Source: Moorella glycerini (lineage in GTDB: Bacteria > Bacillota > DSM-521 > Neomoorellales > Neomoorellaceae). Taken from it: a DNA stretch of 64,000 nucleotides. The position numbers and the translations under genes were made by a program. Under the pieces are notes generated by a model. The model was not told the origin of the DNA. It searched no databases and worked only from the letters and a program-made list of their open reading frames with translations. Every line of letters starts with the position of its first letter. The stretch's first letter is position 1. The stretch is from positions 2,480,001-2,544,000 of the forward strand of contig NZ_CP046244.1 of assembly GCF_009735625.1 (NCBI RefSeq), written 5' to 3'. Below are positions 25,700-33,425 of this stretch, piece by piece.

Positions 25700-26468
25700 G
25701 GGACAGAGAAAATGTCACCCCCCTTGACTGGCAGGTAAGAGATTATTGTGGGGTAAAGGAATCGCTTTTTTAGCCGGGTTGATGGGCATACGACGCCAGG
25801 GATGGTCTGGCGCTGGCTTATAAGCCCTACTTGCCGGGGCTTTCTTAGGCTCTTCAGCCATCACCTTTGGTGGCTGGGTAAGCTCCCGCAATAAGTAGCG
25901 ATTACCGCCATAGAGGGCGCTTAAAGAACCATCCAGGTGGGTTAGCACCTCCACATTAGCCCCCGGGCGCAAAACGACCACGGAGCCTTTCATATCTACC
26001 AACTGGTAGATATGGCAAGAATAGGAGAAGGAAGATCCGCGGGAAGCCTTGCGCTCTTGTCGTAAAGATAAAATTTGTTTTAATGTAGCCGGAGAAGGGC
26101 AAGGGCGTAAGCCGGTTCCGGGCAGGCTGGTGTAACGGCAAAACGCCGGTTAAACCTCTGGATAAAACCTGGCAGGAAGGCATTAGCCTCTTCCAGGGTG
26201 GAAATACCAGCCAGGCGGAGCTCAACCACCAGGCGGCCTTGTAGAGTGCCCCGGAGGCGCTCCACGCGCCCTTTAGCCTGGGAGGAGCAAGCGGGTATAT
26301 GGTTAATACCCAGCTCGGCAATGGCCCGGGGGCGTTCACTTAAGCCCAGGACCTCAGCAGCCTGCCTGTTGGTAATCTTGCCTTTTATGACTTGTTCAAT
26401 CACAAACACCTGCGCGACTCTTTGACACTCAAAAAGATTTCTCTTCCATAGTGACATTTTCTCAGTCC
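25700..26468 (-). mobile_element. Internally deleted ISNCY-like element
   Basis: Bounded by inverted ends GGGACAGAGAAAATGTCAC (25700-25718) and the reverse complement of GGACTGAGAAAATGTCAC (26451-26468). Inside, on the minus strand, are pieces of one transposase gene. About 770 bases remain, less than a typical full element of this kind, and the transposase cannot be functional. Confidence 0.75.
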
Positions 26469-26478
26469 GCTTACACAT
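25715..26478 (-). pseudogene. ISNCY-like transposase remnant
   Basis: Minus strand. The first piece (26478-26080) begins with an N-terminal helix-turn-helix (QVIKGKITNRQAAEVLGLSE) but jumps directly to the end of the catalytic core (ELGINHIPACSSQAKGRVERL, then LQGRLVVELRLAGISTLEEA), showing an in-frame internal deletion of the central DDE region. The C-terminal part continues in another frame (about 26002-25715: LTHLDGSLSALYGGNRYLLREL, PAPDHPWRR). Deletion plus frameshift make it a dead gene. Confidence 0.75.
26451..26468 (-). repeat. Right inverted end of the ISNCY-like remnant
   Basis: GTGACATTTTCTCAGTCC, inverted with respect to 25700-25718 with a single difference over 18 bases. Confidence 0.78.
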
Positions 26479-26493
26479 AGAGCCATCAACCTA

Positions 26494-26522
26494 TTGACAT
26501 TATAGAAACGTGGAACTATAAT
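26494..26522 (+). promoter_or_regulatory. Consensus sigma-A promoter
   Basis: TTGACA (26494-26499), a 17-base spacer and TATAAT (26517-26522): a perfect match to the housekeeping consensus. Transcription would start near 26529 and run into the two-terminator leader. It lies 25 bases outside the ISNCY-like remnant, pointing towards the amidohydrolase/AOR cluster. Confidence 0.85.
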
Positions 26523-26574
26523 AGTTCTAAAAGTTAATAAGTTGGATAAGCAAAGATGCTTACAAGACGATGAG

Positions 26575-26607
26575 GTTACCTGTTGTTAGAAGGCGGGTAA
26601 CTTTTTT
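26575..26607 (+). terminator. First terminator of the leader
   Basis: GTTACCTG (26575-26582) pairs with CGGGTAAC (26594-26601), followed by six T residues. Confidence 0.8.
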
Positions 26608-26633
26608 CGTAATTAAGTGTGGCTAAGCGAAGG

Positions 26634-26677
26634 TGCTACTGTGTGGGTTTTCAAGAAACCCGCTGGTAGCATTTTTT
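26634..26677 (+). terminator. Second terminator of the leader
   Basis: TGCTAC (26634-26639) pairs with GTAGCA (26666-26671), and GGGTTT with AAACCC inside it (loop TCAAG). Six T residues follow. The 5' arm includes the end of the second TAAGCGAAGGTGCT motif. Confidence 0.82.
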
Positions 26678-27114
26678 ATATTAAAAATATATTGGATTTC
26701 GCTAGAGATTCCATATAAATAAATTGGCACTCATAATGGCATTTATAGTTACTGTTTTTGGGTTGTAAAATGATTTTAAGGATCCAGCACTTATTTATGT
26801 CCACTAAACTTATCCTTAGTATTTGCGATGATTATTGTTATCCCAACTTTTTGGAAACAATGGGAAGCTTTTTTGGAATTTAGGGTGACTGGCTGTTACA
26901 AGGGCCATGTATCGATTTGTCAAAAATGCCGAAAAATATCTTCTGGAGCGAATGCTATTTTGGAAATTCCTACGAAGGAGATATTCAATATAAGGAAGAA
27001 TAATAGAGGTGTAATTTGCGATAAACGCTTTCTCCTTTCCTGTATTGGCGCCAACTGGGAAAACAGGAAAAAGGATTATACTGGAATTGTGGTTAGGGAG
27101 GAGATAGGGTAATT
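26678..27114. other. Long untranslated stretch before the amidohydrolase cluster
   Basis: AT-rich and unlike the coding regions around it. A 94-codon open frame (26828-27112) ends two bases before the amidohydrolase start, but its codon use is poor, it resembles no known family and it lacks a ribosome site. The sequence holds the amidohydrolase ribosome site (GGGAGGAGATAGGG) and possibly a second promoter; none is certain. Confidence 0.45.
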
Positions 27115-28518
27115 ATGGTTGACCTTATAGTTCAAAACGGCATCTTGCTAACCATGGATCAAGAACGCCGGGTATTTCGCGGGTCAATGGCAATCAATGG
27201 CGGTAAAATTGTGGCTATTGGCGATTGTTACCATTTAGAGGCAAGTAAAACTATTGATGCTACTAATTGCGTGGTTATGCCAGGCATGATAAATTGTCAT
27301 ACGCACATTTATCAAGCCCTCATCGAAGGCATTGGCTACGACATGCACTTTGAACCCTGGAATTGGCGTTTCTTATTTCCCATCGTTTCGCGCATGAGCC
27401 CCGAACATTCTGCTATAAGTGCGGAACTAGCCAGCCTGGAGATGATAAAGTCGGGGACCACTATGGTATGTGACCACTGGTATATGCACACTTCCTTTCA
27501 AAACATACGCCAGGTGGCCGAGGCCCTGGATCGTAGCGGCATCCGCGCCAACATCATCTACGGCCTGCTAGACCAGACCTTTGCCGGCGAGCGTATCAAT
27601 TCGGAATATATGACCATGATTCACGACAAGGACAACTTGATTGAAGACGCCCGCGATTTTGTCCGGGAATGGCACGGCAGCAATCGCACCATAGTTTCCA
27701 TCGGCGCCGGGTCGAGTGAGGATGCTTCGGAGGCCTTGTTGATTAAATCCAAGGAACTGGCGGATGAATTGTGCATCCAGGTGAACACCCACCTGGCCGG
27801 GTGGCAGGATATCCTGGCCTACTGCTACCGAAAATACGGAATGCGGGATTTGGAATTCATGCATAGCCGCGGTCTCACCGGGCCCACCTCGGTCTTTGTG
27901 CATGCCGTCTGGTTAACCCCCGAAGAAATAAACATCATAGCTGAAACAGGCAGCCGCATTGTCCACTGCCCGGTGGCCAACGCCCTCTTAGGCTACGGGG
28001 TGGCGCCAGTTCCAGCCATGCTGGCGGCAGGCATCCCCGTGGGCCTGGGCACCGATGGGGCAGCCAGCTACACCTATGATCTTTTTGAGGTGTTGAAAGC
28101 TGCTGCCATGATCCAAAAAGTACACAACATGTCGGCTGATCTGTTGACCGCGGAACAGGCCCTGGAGATGGCAACTATTGGCGGGGCCAGGGTTCTGGGG
28201 GTCGATTCCCAAGTGGGCTCCCTGGAAATAGGGAAGGAAGCCGATGTGATCCTAGTGGATTTTGATAGTCCCCACCTGTTGCCTATTAACCGGGTAGTTC
28301 CCAAACTGGTTTACAGTGCTAAAGGCAGTGATGTGCGGACGGTAATAATCAACGGCAAAATAGTGATGGAAGACCGTAAGGTCCTGACAGTGGATGAAAA
28401 AGCCATCAAAGAACGGGCTCTACAGGCTGCTGCCGAACTGGTGCATAATGCCGGCCCGGAAACCGAGGCATTGTTGCGGGGAGCCTGGGGAGGCAAACGC
28501 CCCTACTGGCGTAGCTAA
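27115..28518 (+). CDS. Amidohydrolase (TRZ/ATZ group), first of four in the cluster
   Basis: A 467-residue metal-dependent hydrolase with the full barrel: metal ligands His62 and His64 (NCHTHIYQ), His226 (NTHLAGW), His263 (VHAVWL) and Asp314 (LGTDGAAS), plus the C-terminal small-domain block GSLEIGKEADVILVD. The usual catalytic glutamate after the third histidine (HLxE) is replaced here: the motif reads HLAG. That argues against an ordinary aminohydrolase mechanism and suggests a ring-opening or altered chemistry. It is the first gene after the tandem-terminator leader and lies 31 bases before an AOR gene. Its substrate is probably a nitrogen heterocycle or its derivative (inference). Confidence 0.88.
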   Translation: MVDLIVQNGILLTMDQERRVFRGSMAINGGKIVAIGDCYHLEASKTIDATNCVVMPGMINCHTHIYQALIEGIGYDMHFEPWNWRFLFPIVSRMSPEHSAISAELASLEMIKSGTTMVCDHWYMHTSFQNIRQVAEALDRSGIRANIIYGLLDQTFAGERINSEYMTMIHDKDNLIEDARDFVREWHGSNRTIVSIGAGSSEDASEALLIKSKELADELCIQVNTHLAGWQDILAYCYRKYGMRDLEFMHSRGLTGPTSVFVHAVWLTPEEINIIAETGSRIVHCPVANALLGYGVAPVPAMLAAGIPVGLGTDGAASYTYDLFEVLKAAAMIQKVHNMSADLLTAEQALEMATIGGARVLGVDSQVGSLEIGKEADVILVDFDSPHLLPINRVVPKLVYSAKGSDVRTVIINGKIVMEDRKVLTVDEKAIKERALQAAAELVHNAGPETEALLRGAWGGKRPYWRS

Positions 28519-28549
28519 GACTTAAAACCCGTGCATCGAGGTGTAGATC

Positions 28550-30370
28550 ATGGCCCGTTTTGGTACCCTGCTGCGCATTAACTTAACCCTTGAGCAGGCC
28601 AGGGAAGAAGAGATCAACCCGGACGTTCTGGAGCAGTTCGTAGGCGGTAAAGGGCTGGGAGCCTGGTACCTTTTTAATGAAATTCCCACGGGCTGCGACC
28701 CTTTAGGTGAGGAGAACAAATTATTTATGGCGCCCGGCGTCTTAAGCGGGACGCCGGCACCGGGCGCTTCCAAATATTTTGTAGTTACAAAATCGCCACT
28801 AACCGGTATATTCTTAGATACCAACTCAGGTGGCCATTTCGGGCCAGAATTGAAGGCCACGGGTCACGACCTGGTGATCATCGAAGGCCGAGCCTCGCGC
28901 CCGACGTGGATTTATATTGAGAATGACAAAGTAAGCTTTATTGCGGCCGAGGACCTCTGGGGCAAAGGGATATACGAGACAGAGACCATTATTCGTGAGC
29001 GCTTGAAGGATCCCCGGGTGCGGTGCGCTTCTATCGGCCCGGCCGGGGAAAACCTGGTGCGCTATGCCTGCATCGCCAATGATTATTCCCGGCACCTGGG
29101 GAGAGGCGGTGCCGGCGCCGTAATGGGTTCCAAAAATCTTAAGGCCATCGCTGTGCGGGGTTGGCAGGATGTAAAGGTGGCCCGGCCGGAACTGTTTGAG
29201 CAGGCGGTAAAGGCCGCCGTAGCCTGGGTCATGCAGAACGGATGGGTCGCCTTGAAGCGCCGCTGGGGCACCTCTGAAGCCGTGGAAATAATGAATCAGC
29301 AGGGCATCTGGCCGGTGAATAATTTTAGTGCTACTACCTTTGAGGGAGTAGATCGGATTAACCACGAAGCCTTTGACCGCGGCCTGGTAAGGAGGCTGGC
29401 CTGCGCCACCTGCCCGGTCGCCTGTTCTAAAGGCTACCGTGATACCACTTATACCGGCGGAGAAGTCGAAGGTCCGGAATTCGAAACCATCACTTTGCTG
29501 GGGGCCAACCTGGGCCTGGCCGATCCCCAGGCTATAGCCGCAGCCAACTATCTATGCAACAACTATGGTCTAGACACGATTTCCACGGGTGCCGTTATCG
29601 GCCTGGTTCTGGACGGTTTGCGCCAGGGGAAGTTGACCCAAAACCAATTAGGGTTGCCGGAGAACAAGACTGGGGTAGAGCTGGTGCTGTGGTTAGTTAA
29701 CGCTATCGCCCGGCGCCAGGGTTGCGGAGACCTGCTGGCCCAGGGCTCCCGGCGTATGGCGGAAGAATTGGGGTTGGGGGATACGGCGCCCCAGGTTAAG
29801 GGCATGGAAATGTCGGCCTACGACCCGCGGGCTTCTTACGGCATAGGCCTGGCCTACCAGACCTCGGACCGGGGAGCCTGTCACCTCAGGACCTGGCCCA
29901 TCGGCCGGGAGATAAGCGGCGAGCTGCCGCCGCGGAACTCCATTGAGGGCAAGCCCGAATTCGTCAAACGGCAGCAGGATGAGAAAGCAGCCCAGGAGTG
30001 CCTGGGGGTGTGTCAGTTCCCCTACGGCATAGGGTTACTGGGTGACGAACTCATTAATTTGCTGAATGCGGCCATAGGAACCAATTTCACAGTGGATAGT
30101 TTTCGCCGGGTAGGCGAGAGAATCTGGAATCTGGCGCGGCTGTTCAACGTAAGGGAGGGCCTGAGCCGCAAGGATGACCTTTTGCCTCTCAAGTTTAGCA
30201 TTGAACCCTTACCTGATGGGTTATCCAGAGGCAAGACCTTGAGTTACCCTTTGCAGGAACAAATGCTGGACCGCTACTACCAGCTTCGCGGCTGGGATGA
30301 AGACGGCATACCTTCGGCCGCAAAACTGCAAGAACTGGGTTTACAGCTTAAGGTACCGGGAGGAAAGTGA
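28550..30370 (+). CDS. Aldehyde:ferredoxin oxidoreductase family protein (AOR-1)
   Basis: A 606-residue tungsten-type AOR. It has the N-terminal pterin-binding domain, the RGGAGAVMGSKNLKAIAVRG motif near 185-204, the [4Fe-4S] ligands Cys285, Cys288 and Cys292 with a C-terminal Cys484 or Cys488, and the central GLDTISTGAVIG block. AORs oxidise aldehydes to acids, or run in reverse, with ferredoxin, using a tungsten bis-pyranopterin. A polyferredoxin-like gene follows after six bases. The order amidohydrolase-AOR-Fe-S is repeated at 33.4-37.2 kb. Its substrate is likely a product of the neighbouring hydrolase, but closer identification is not possible. Confidence 0.9.
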   Translation: MARFGTLLRINLTLEQAREEEINPDVLEQFVGGKGLGAWYLFNEIPTGCDPLGEENKLFMAPGVLSGTPAPGASKYFVVTKSPLTGIFLDTNSGGHFGPELKATGHDLVIIEGRASRPTWIYIENDKVSFIAAEDLWGKGIYETETIIRERLKDPRVRCASIGPAGENLVRYACIANDYSRHLGRGGAGAVMGSKNLKAIAVRGWQDVKVARPELFEQAVKAAVAWVMQNGWVALKRRWGTSEAVEIMNQQGIWPVNNFSATTFEGVDRINHEAFDRGLVRRLACATCPVACSKGYRDTTYTGGEVEGPEFETITLLGANLGLADPQAIAAANYLCNNYGLDTISTGAVIGLVLDGLRQGKLTQNQLGLPENKTGVELVLWLVNAIARRQGCGDLLAQGSRRMAEELGLGDTAPQVKGMEMSAYDPRASYGIGLAYQTSDRGACHLRTWPIGREISGELPPRNSIEGKPEFVKRQQDEKAAQECLGVCQFPYGIGLLGDELINLLNAAIGTNFTVDSFRRVGERIWNLARLFNVREGLSRKDDLLPLKFSIEPLPDGLSRGKTLSYPLQEQMLDRYYQLRGWDEDGIPSAAKLQELGLQLKVPGGK

Positions 30371-30376
30371 AAGCCA

Positions 30377-30754
30377 ATGGCACGCCTTAAGTTAAATAAG
30401 AATTTTTGTACAGGGTGCCGCACCTGTGAATACGCCTGCTCTCTGGCCCACGGGGGTGCCTACAATCCCGAACACAGCCGCATCCGGTTATACCGGACGG
30501 GTTGCCTGCAGATAGAAGCTAGGTATTGCGTTCAATGTTCTCGCCCCCGGTGCGTAGGCGCTTGCCCCAGGGGAGCCATCCACAAGCAGGATGAAAAGGT
30601 TACCATCGATCCTGAGTTGTGTGACGGCTGCGGTATATGTCAAGGTATCTGTAATCGGATTATGCTGGACAGAGCCACCGAAAAAGCCGTAATGTGCGAT
30701 GGCTGTGGCGCGTGTGTCCCCGCCTGTCCTGAAAGAGCCCTGGCCCTTAGCTGA
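30377..30754 (+). CDS. 4Fe-4S ferredoxin-type partner of AOR-1
   Basis: A 125-residue protein with four cysteine groups: CTGCRTCEYAC, CVQCSRPRCVGAC, CDGCGICQGIC and CDGCGACVPAC. This pattern is of the HycB/AOR-associated polyferredoxin type. It starts six bases after the AOR-1 stop and is probably its dedicated electron acceptor. No signal peptide, so cytoplasmic. Confidence 0.9.
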   Translation: MARLKLNKNFCTGCRTCEYACSLAHGGAYNPEHSRIRLYRTGCLQIEARYCVQCSRPRCVGACPRGAIHKQDEKVTIDPELCDGCGICQGICNRIMLDRATEKAVMCDGCGACVPACPERALALS

Positions 30755-30804
30755 TGGGAGAGGCCGGGCAAATTATTTAGTGAATTCAAGGAGGAGAATT
30801 TCTA

Positions 30805-32154
30805 ATGATACTCATAAAAAATGCGCTAATTGTAACCCAGGACCAGGATCATACCGTCATCCGCAACGGTTACATCCAGGTGGACGGCGATCACATTTCG
30901 GCTCTGGGCCCTATGGAGGAATTGAGGGACCAGGAGATTCCGGGAGCCGAAGTCATTGATGCCAATGACCAGATCGCCATTCCCGGATTTGTGTGCTGTC
31001 ACAACCACCTCTATAGCGCCATTGTACGGAGTCTTCCCTATTCCGGTTATGATGACGTGGACTTTTCCTTCGTCTCCTGGATGGAACGTTTCTGGTTTGA
31101 CAAGTTGGAAAACAAGGTCAATAACGACGATGTATATATAGGCACGCTGATCAATTGCATGGAGCAGGTCAAGCGCGGCATCACCACCACGGCTGATACG
31201 GTGGAGGGCCCCAATGCCCTCCCGGGAACCCTTTTTGCGGCCGGCAAGGCAGCTCAAGAATCCGGTATGCGGGCCGTCCTGTCCTTTGAGACCACCGGCC
31301 GGATAAGCGAGGAAAACGCCAGGCTGGGTCTGGAGGAAAATATCAATTTTGTCGAAGCCATGCGTAAGAACCCCGGACGCATCGAGGGCCGTATCGGCGT
31401 CCACACTACCTACACCTGCTCCACTGAACTCATCCAGGCCGCCCGTCGGGAGGCCGACCGCCTGGGTTGCGGTCTGCAGATGCACTTATGCGATGACCGC
31501 TGGCACAGCTTTGATACCACCTTACGCTTTGGCAAGCGGGCCGTCAAATATCTGGAAGACATCGGCTTCCTGGGGCCTGACGTGTTATTCGCTCACGCCA
31601 GCTATATCGACCCTTTGCAGGACCCTGAGATCCTGGCCAAATATGACTGCAAGATTTCCCACCAGGCAGTTTCCAATGCCATCTTCGGGTTTTGGCCCAA
31701 TATGGTACCCTTAATTCGCGCCGGGGTAACGGTGGCCCTGGGCATAGACGGTATGACCCAATCCATGTTTGAAATTATGCGGGCGGCCCAAATGATTCAC
31801 CGGATACGCTATGAGAACCTGGAGCTGCTCTCCGATAGCGAGGTCTTTAATATGGCTACTATGAACGGGGCGCGGTGCCTCCAGAAGGAAAAGGAAATCG
31901 GCTCCCTGGAAGTGGGCAAAAAAGCTGATATCGTGCTCCTGGATAACACTAGCCCGGTGCCGGTGTTCGAAGGGAACGTATACAACTTCCTGGTCAGCGT
32001 AGCTGATAGTTCCCATGTGGATACGGTTCTGGTGGATGGTCAGGTGGTGGTTCGCCATAAGAAACACCAACTGGTGGATGAGGCCGCCATGCGCGAAGAG
32101 TGCCGGGAAAGGGCTAAAGATTTCTGGAAGCGGAACGGGTGGCCTATCCCATGA
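30805..32154 (+). CDS. Amidohydrolase, second of the cluster
   Basis: A 449-residue TRZ/ATZ-type hydrolase. Metal ligands are His66 and His68 (CCHNHLYS), His227 (MHLCDD), His264 (FAHASYID) and Asp315 (in LGIDGM, where relatives have GTDG). As in the first paralogue, the HLxE glutamate is missing (HLCD). The 3' end overlaps an M20 deacylase gene (ATGA), a coupling which suggests sequential hydrolysis of amide or ureido bonds. ATG behind AAGGAGGAG. The strongly altered active-site loops make substrate transfer from known deaminases unsafe. Confidence 0.88.
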   Translation: MILIKNALIVTQDQDHTVIRNGYIQVDGDHISALGPMEELRDQEIPGAEVIDANDQIAIPGFVCCHNHLYSAIVRSLPYSGYDDVDFSFVSWMERFWFDKLENKVNNDDVYIGTLINCMEQVKRGITTTADTVEGPNALPGTLFAAGKAAQESGMRAVLSFETTGRISEENARLGLEENINFVEAMRKNPGRIEGRIGVHTTYTCSTELIQAARREADRLGCGLQMHLCDDRWHSFDTTLRFGKRAVKYLEDIGFLGPDVLFAHASYIDPLQDPEILAKYDCKISHQAVSNAIFGFWPNMVPLIRAGVTVALGIDGMTQSMFEIMRAAQMIHRIRYENLELLSDSEVFNMATMNGARCLQKEKEIGSLEVGKKADIVLLDNTSPVPVFEGNVYNFLVSVADSSHVDTVLVDGQVVVRHKKHQLVDEAAMREECRERAKDFWKRNGWPIP

Positions 32155-33422
32155 ACAAACCCCGGGTAAAGGCGGCGGACGCGGACGTCAAAACGATTTC
32201 GGAACCGGAAACCCTTGTGGGACGGCCCGGCGGGATATCCCGGGAGCAGGTTGTGGAGCTCACCAGCAAATTGATCGCCATTCCCAGCGTAAACGGGGAA
32301 GAGGGCTGCCTTGGGGAATACCTGCGGGAACTCTTCCAAATTCTGGGCCTCCAGGTAGTCACCCAGGAAGTGGCCCCTGGCAGGTTTAATGTCCTCGGGA
32401 TATGGCCACCCATTGAAGAGATCGCAGTCGCGACAGCAGGCCTTCTGCTTCACGCTCACTATGATACGGCTGCCCCCTACGATATGGAGGAGCCCTTCTC
32501 GGGAGCTGTCAGAGGAGGTTATATTTGGGGCCGGGGCACTGTAGACCAGAAAGGGGGCCTGGCAGCAGCCATCATGGCGGTGGCGACGGTAAAAAGCCTG
32601 GGGTTTAAGCCGAGCAAGCCCGTTGTAGTGGCCGCCGTGGTGGATGAAGAGGCTGAACATCGCGGGAGCAGCCGCCTGGTACAAAGCGGCCTGAAGGCGG
32701 ATATGGCCATAGTGACTGAGCCCTCAAGCTTGAGGATAGTCCCGGGCTGTAAGGGCACCGTACCCCTGAAAATCGAGGTGGAGGGGAGGGCGGCCCACGG
32801 CTGCCGGCCCTGGCTGGGAATCAACGCAGTGGCCCGGGCGCTGCCAATCTTGAAGCGTCTTTTCGAGCTTACCTACCCGGAAGTAGATCTGGGGCCCGAG
32901 CTGGGCCGTATCCGGGGGTCCTTGAATGTAGGGCTGATCCAGGGCGGAGTGGCCTACAACATGGTACCTGCCAGTTGCACTATATGGCTGGATCGCCGGA
33001 CGGTTCCCGGCGAAACCCCAGCAGGGGTAATGGCCGAAATACAAAAAGTCCTGACCCTGGCGAGAGAAGAGGTGCCGGACTTAAAGGCGGATGTCAGCAT
33101 CGCCCGTCCCGATTGGAACTGGGAGCCCATCAGGAAGCGCGGACTGAATCCCGCTTTGACTGCGGTGGACTCGGCGGTTGTTTCCCTGGTACGGGAGACT
33201 CACCAGCAGGTGCTGGGGAAAGACCCGGTGCTATATTTTACCGATGGTTATAACGAACTGGATTTTCTGGTAAACGACCTGGGCATTCCCTCCATCCAGT
33301 ACGGGCCAGGCGACTCCAGGTTGGCCCATACCTCTGAGGAAAGGGTGGAGGTGGAGGAACTGATAACCTGCACCGAGGTTTACGCCCGCCTGATCCTTAA
33401 GGCTTGCGGAGGGGAGGTATGA
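32151..33422 (+). CDS. M20-family metallohydrolase (ArgE/DapE/ACY1-like)
   Basis: A 423-residue zinc amidohydrolase. Metal and catalytic motifs are LLHAHYDTAAP, RGTVDQKGGLAA and VVDEEAEHRG; the dimerisation domain contains EGRAAHG and the final metal histidine is in LAHTSEERVEV. I use ATG 32151, overlapping the stop of the upstream amidohydrolase, though GTG 32139 is in frame. Relatives remove acyl, succinyl, formyl or carbamoyl groups from amino acids, and related M20 genes occur with ssnA and xdh genes in enteric purine-related clusters. Here it may cleave a ring-opened N-acyl or ureido acid (inference). Confidence 0.88.
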   Translation: MNKPRVKAADADVKTISEPETLVGRPGGISREQVVELTSKLIAIPSVNGEEGCLGEYLRELFQILGLQVVTQEVAPGRFNVLGIWPPIEEIAVATAGLLLHAHYDTAAPYDMEEPFSGAVRGGYIWGRGTVDQKGGLAAAIMAVATVKSLGFKPSKPVVVAAVVDEEAEHRGSSRLVQSGLKADMAIVTEPSSLRIVPGCKGTVPLKIEVEGRAAHGCRPWLGINAVARALPILKRLFELTYPEVDLGPELGRIRGSLNVGLIQGGVAYNMVPASCTIWLDRRTVPGETPAGVMAEIQKVLTLAREEVPDLKADVSIARPDWNWEPIRKRGLNPALTAVDSAVVSLVRETHQQVLGKDPVLYFTDGYNELDFLVNDLGIPSIQYGPGDSRLAHTSEERVEVEELITCTEVYARLILKACGGEV

Positions 33423-33425
33423 GCA

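Larger units (their letters stand above)
26529..26677 (+). ncRNA. Leader RNA with two motif-plus-terminator units
   Basis: About 150 bases downstream of a perfect promoter contain two successive units. Each starts with a TAAGCRAAGRTGCT motif (26547-26560 and 26624-26637) that can form a short AGC/GCT stem with a six-base loop (AAAGAT and GAAGGT), followed by an intrinsic terminator (26575-26607 and 26634-26677). The second motif overlaps the 5' arm of the second terminator, so the two structures are mutually exclusive. The first hexaloop, with A1 and G4, resembles ANTAR-protein targets; the second has G at position 1. I recognise no named riboswitch. It may be a tandem attenuator for the 27-kb gene cluster or a short independent RNA. 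Confidence 0.55.

Noticed and set aside
26529-26677. Assignment of the leader as a named riboswitch (c-di-GMP, guanidine, THF, cofactor types)
   Set aside because: Short resemblances such as GCAAAG exist, but none of the conserved cores could be matched; left as unknown.
26828-27112. 94-codon ORF directly before the first cluster amidohydrolase gene
   Set aside because: No ribosome site, no recognisable domain, codon use unlike its neighbours, and it covers the amidohydrolase ribosome site; treated as leader sequence.
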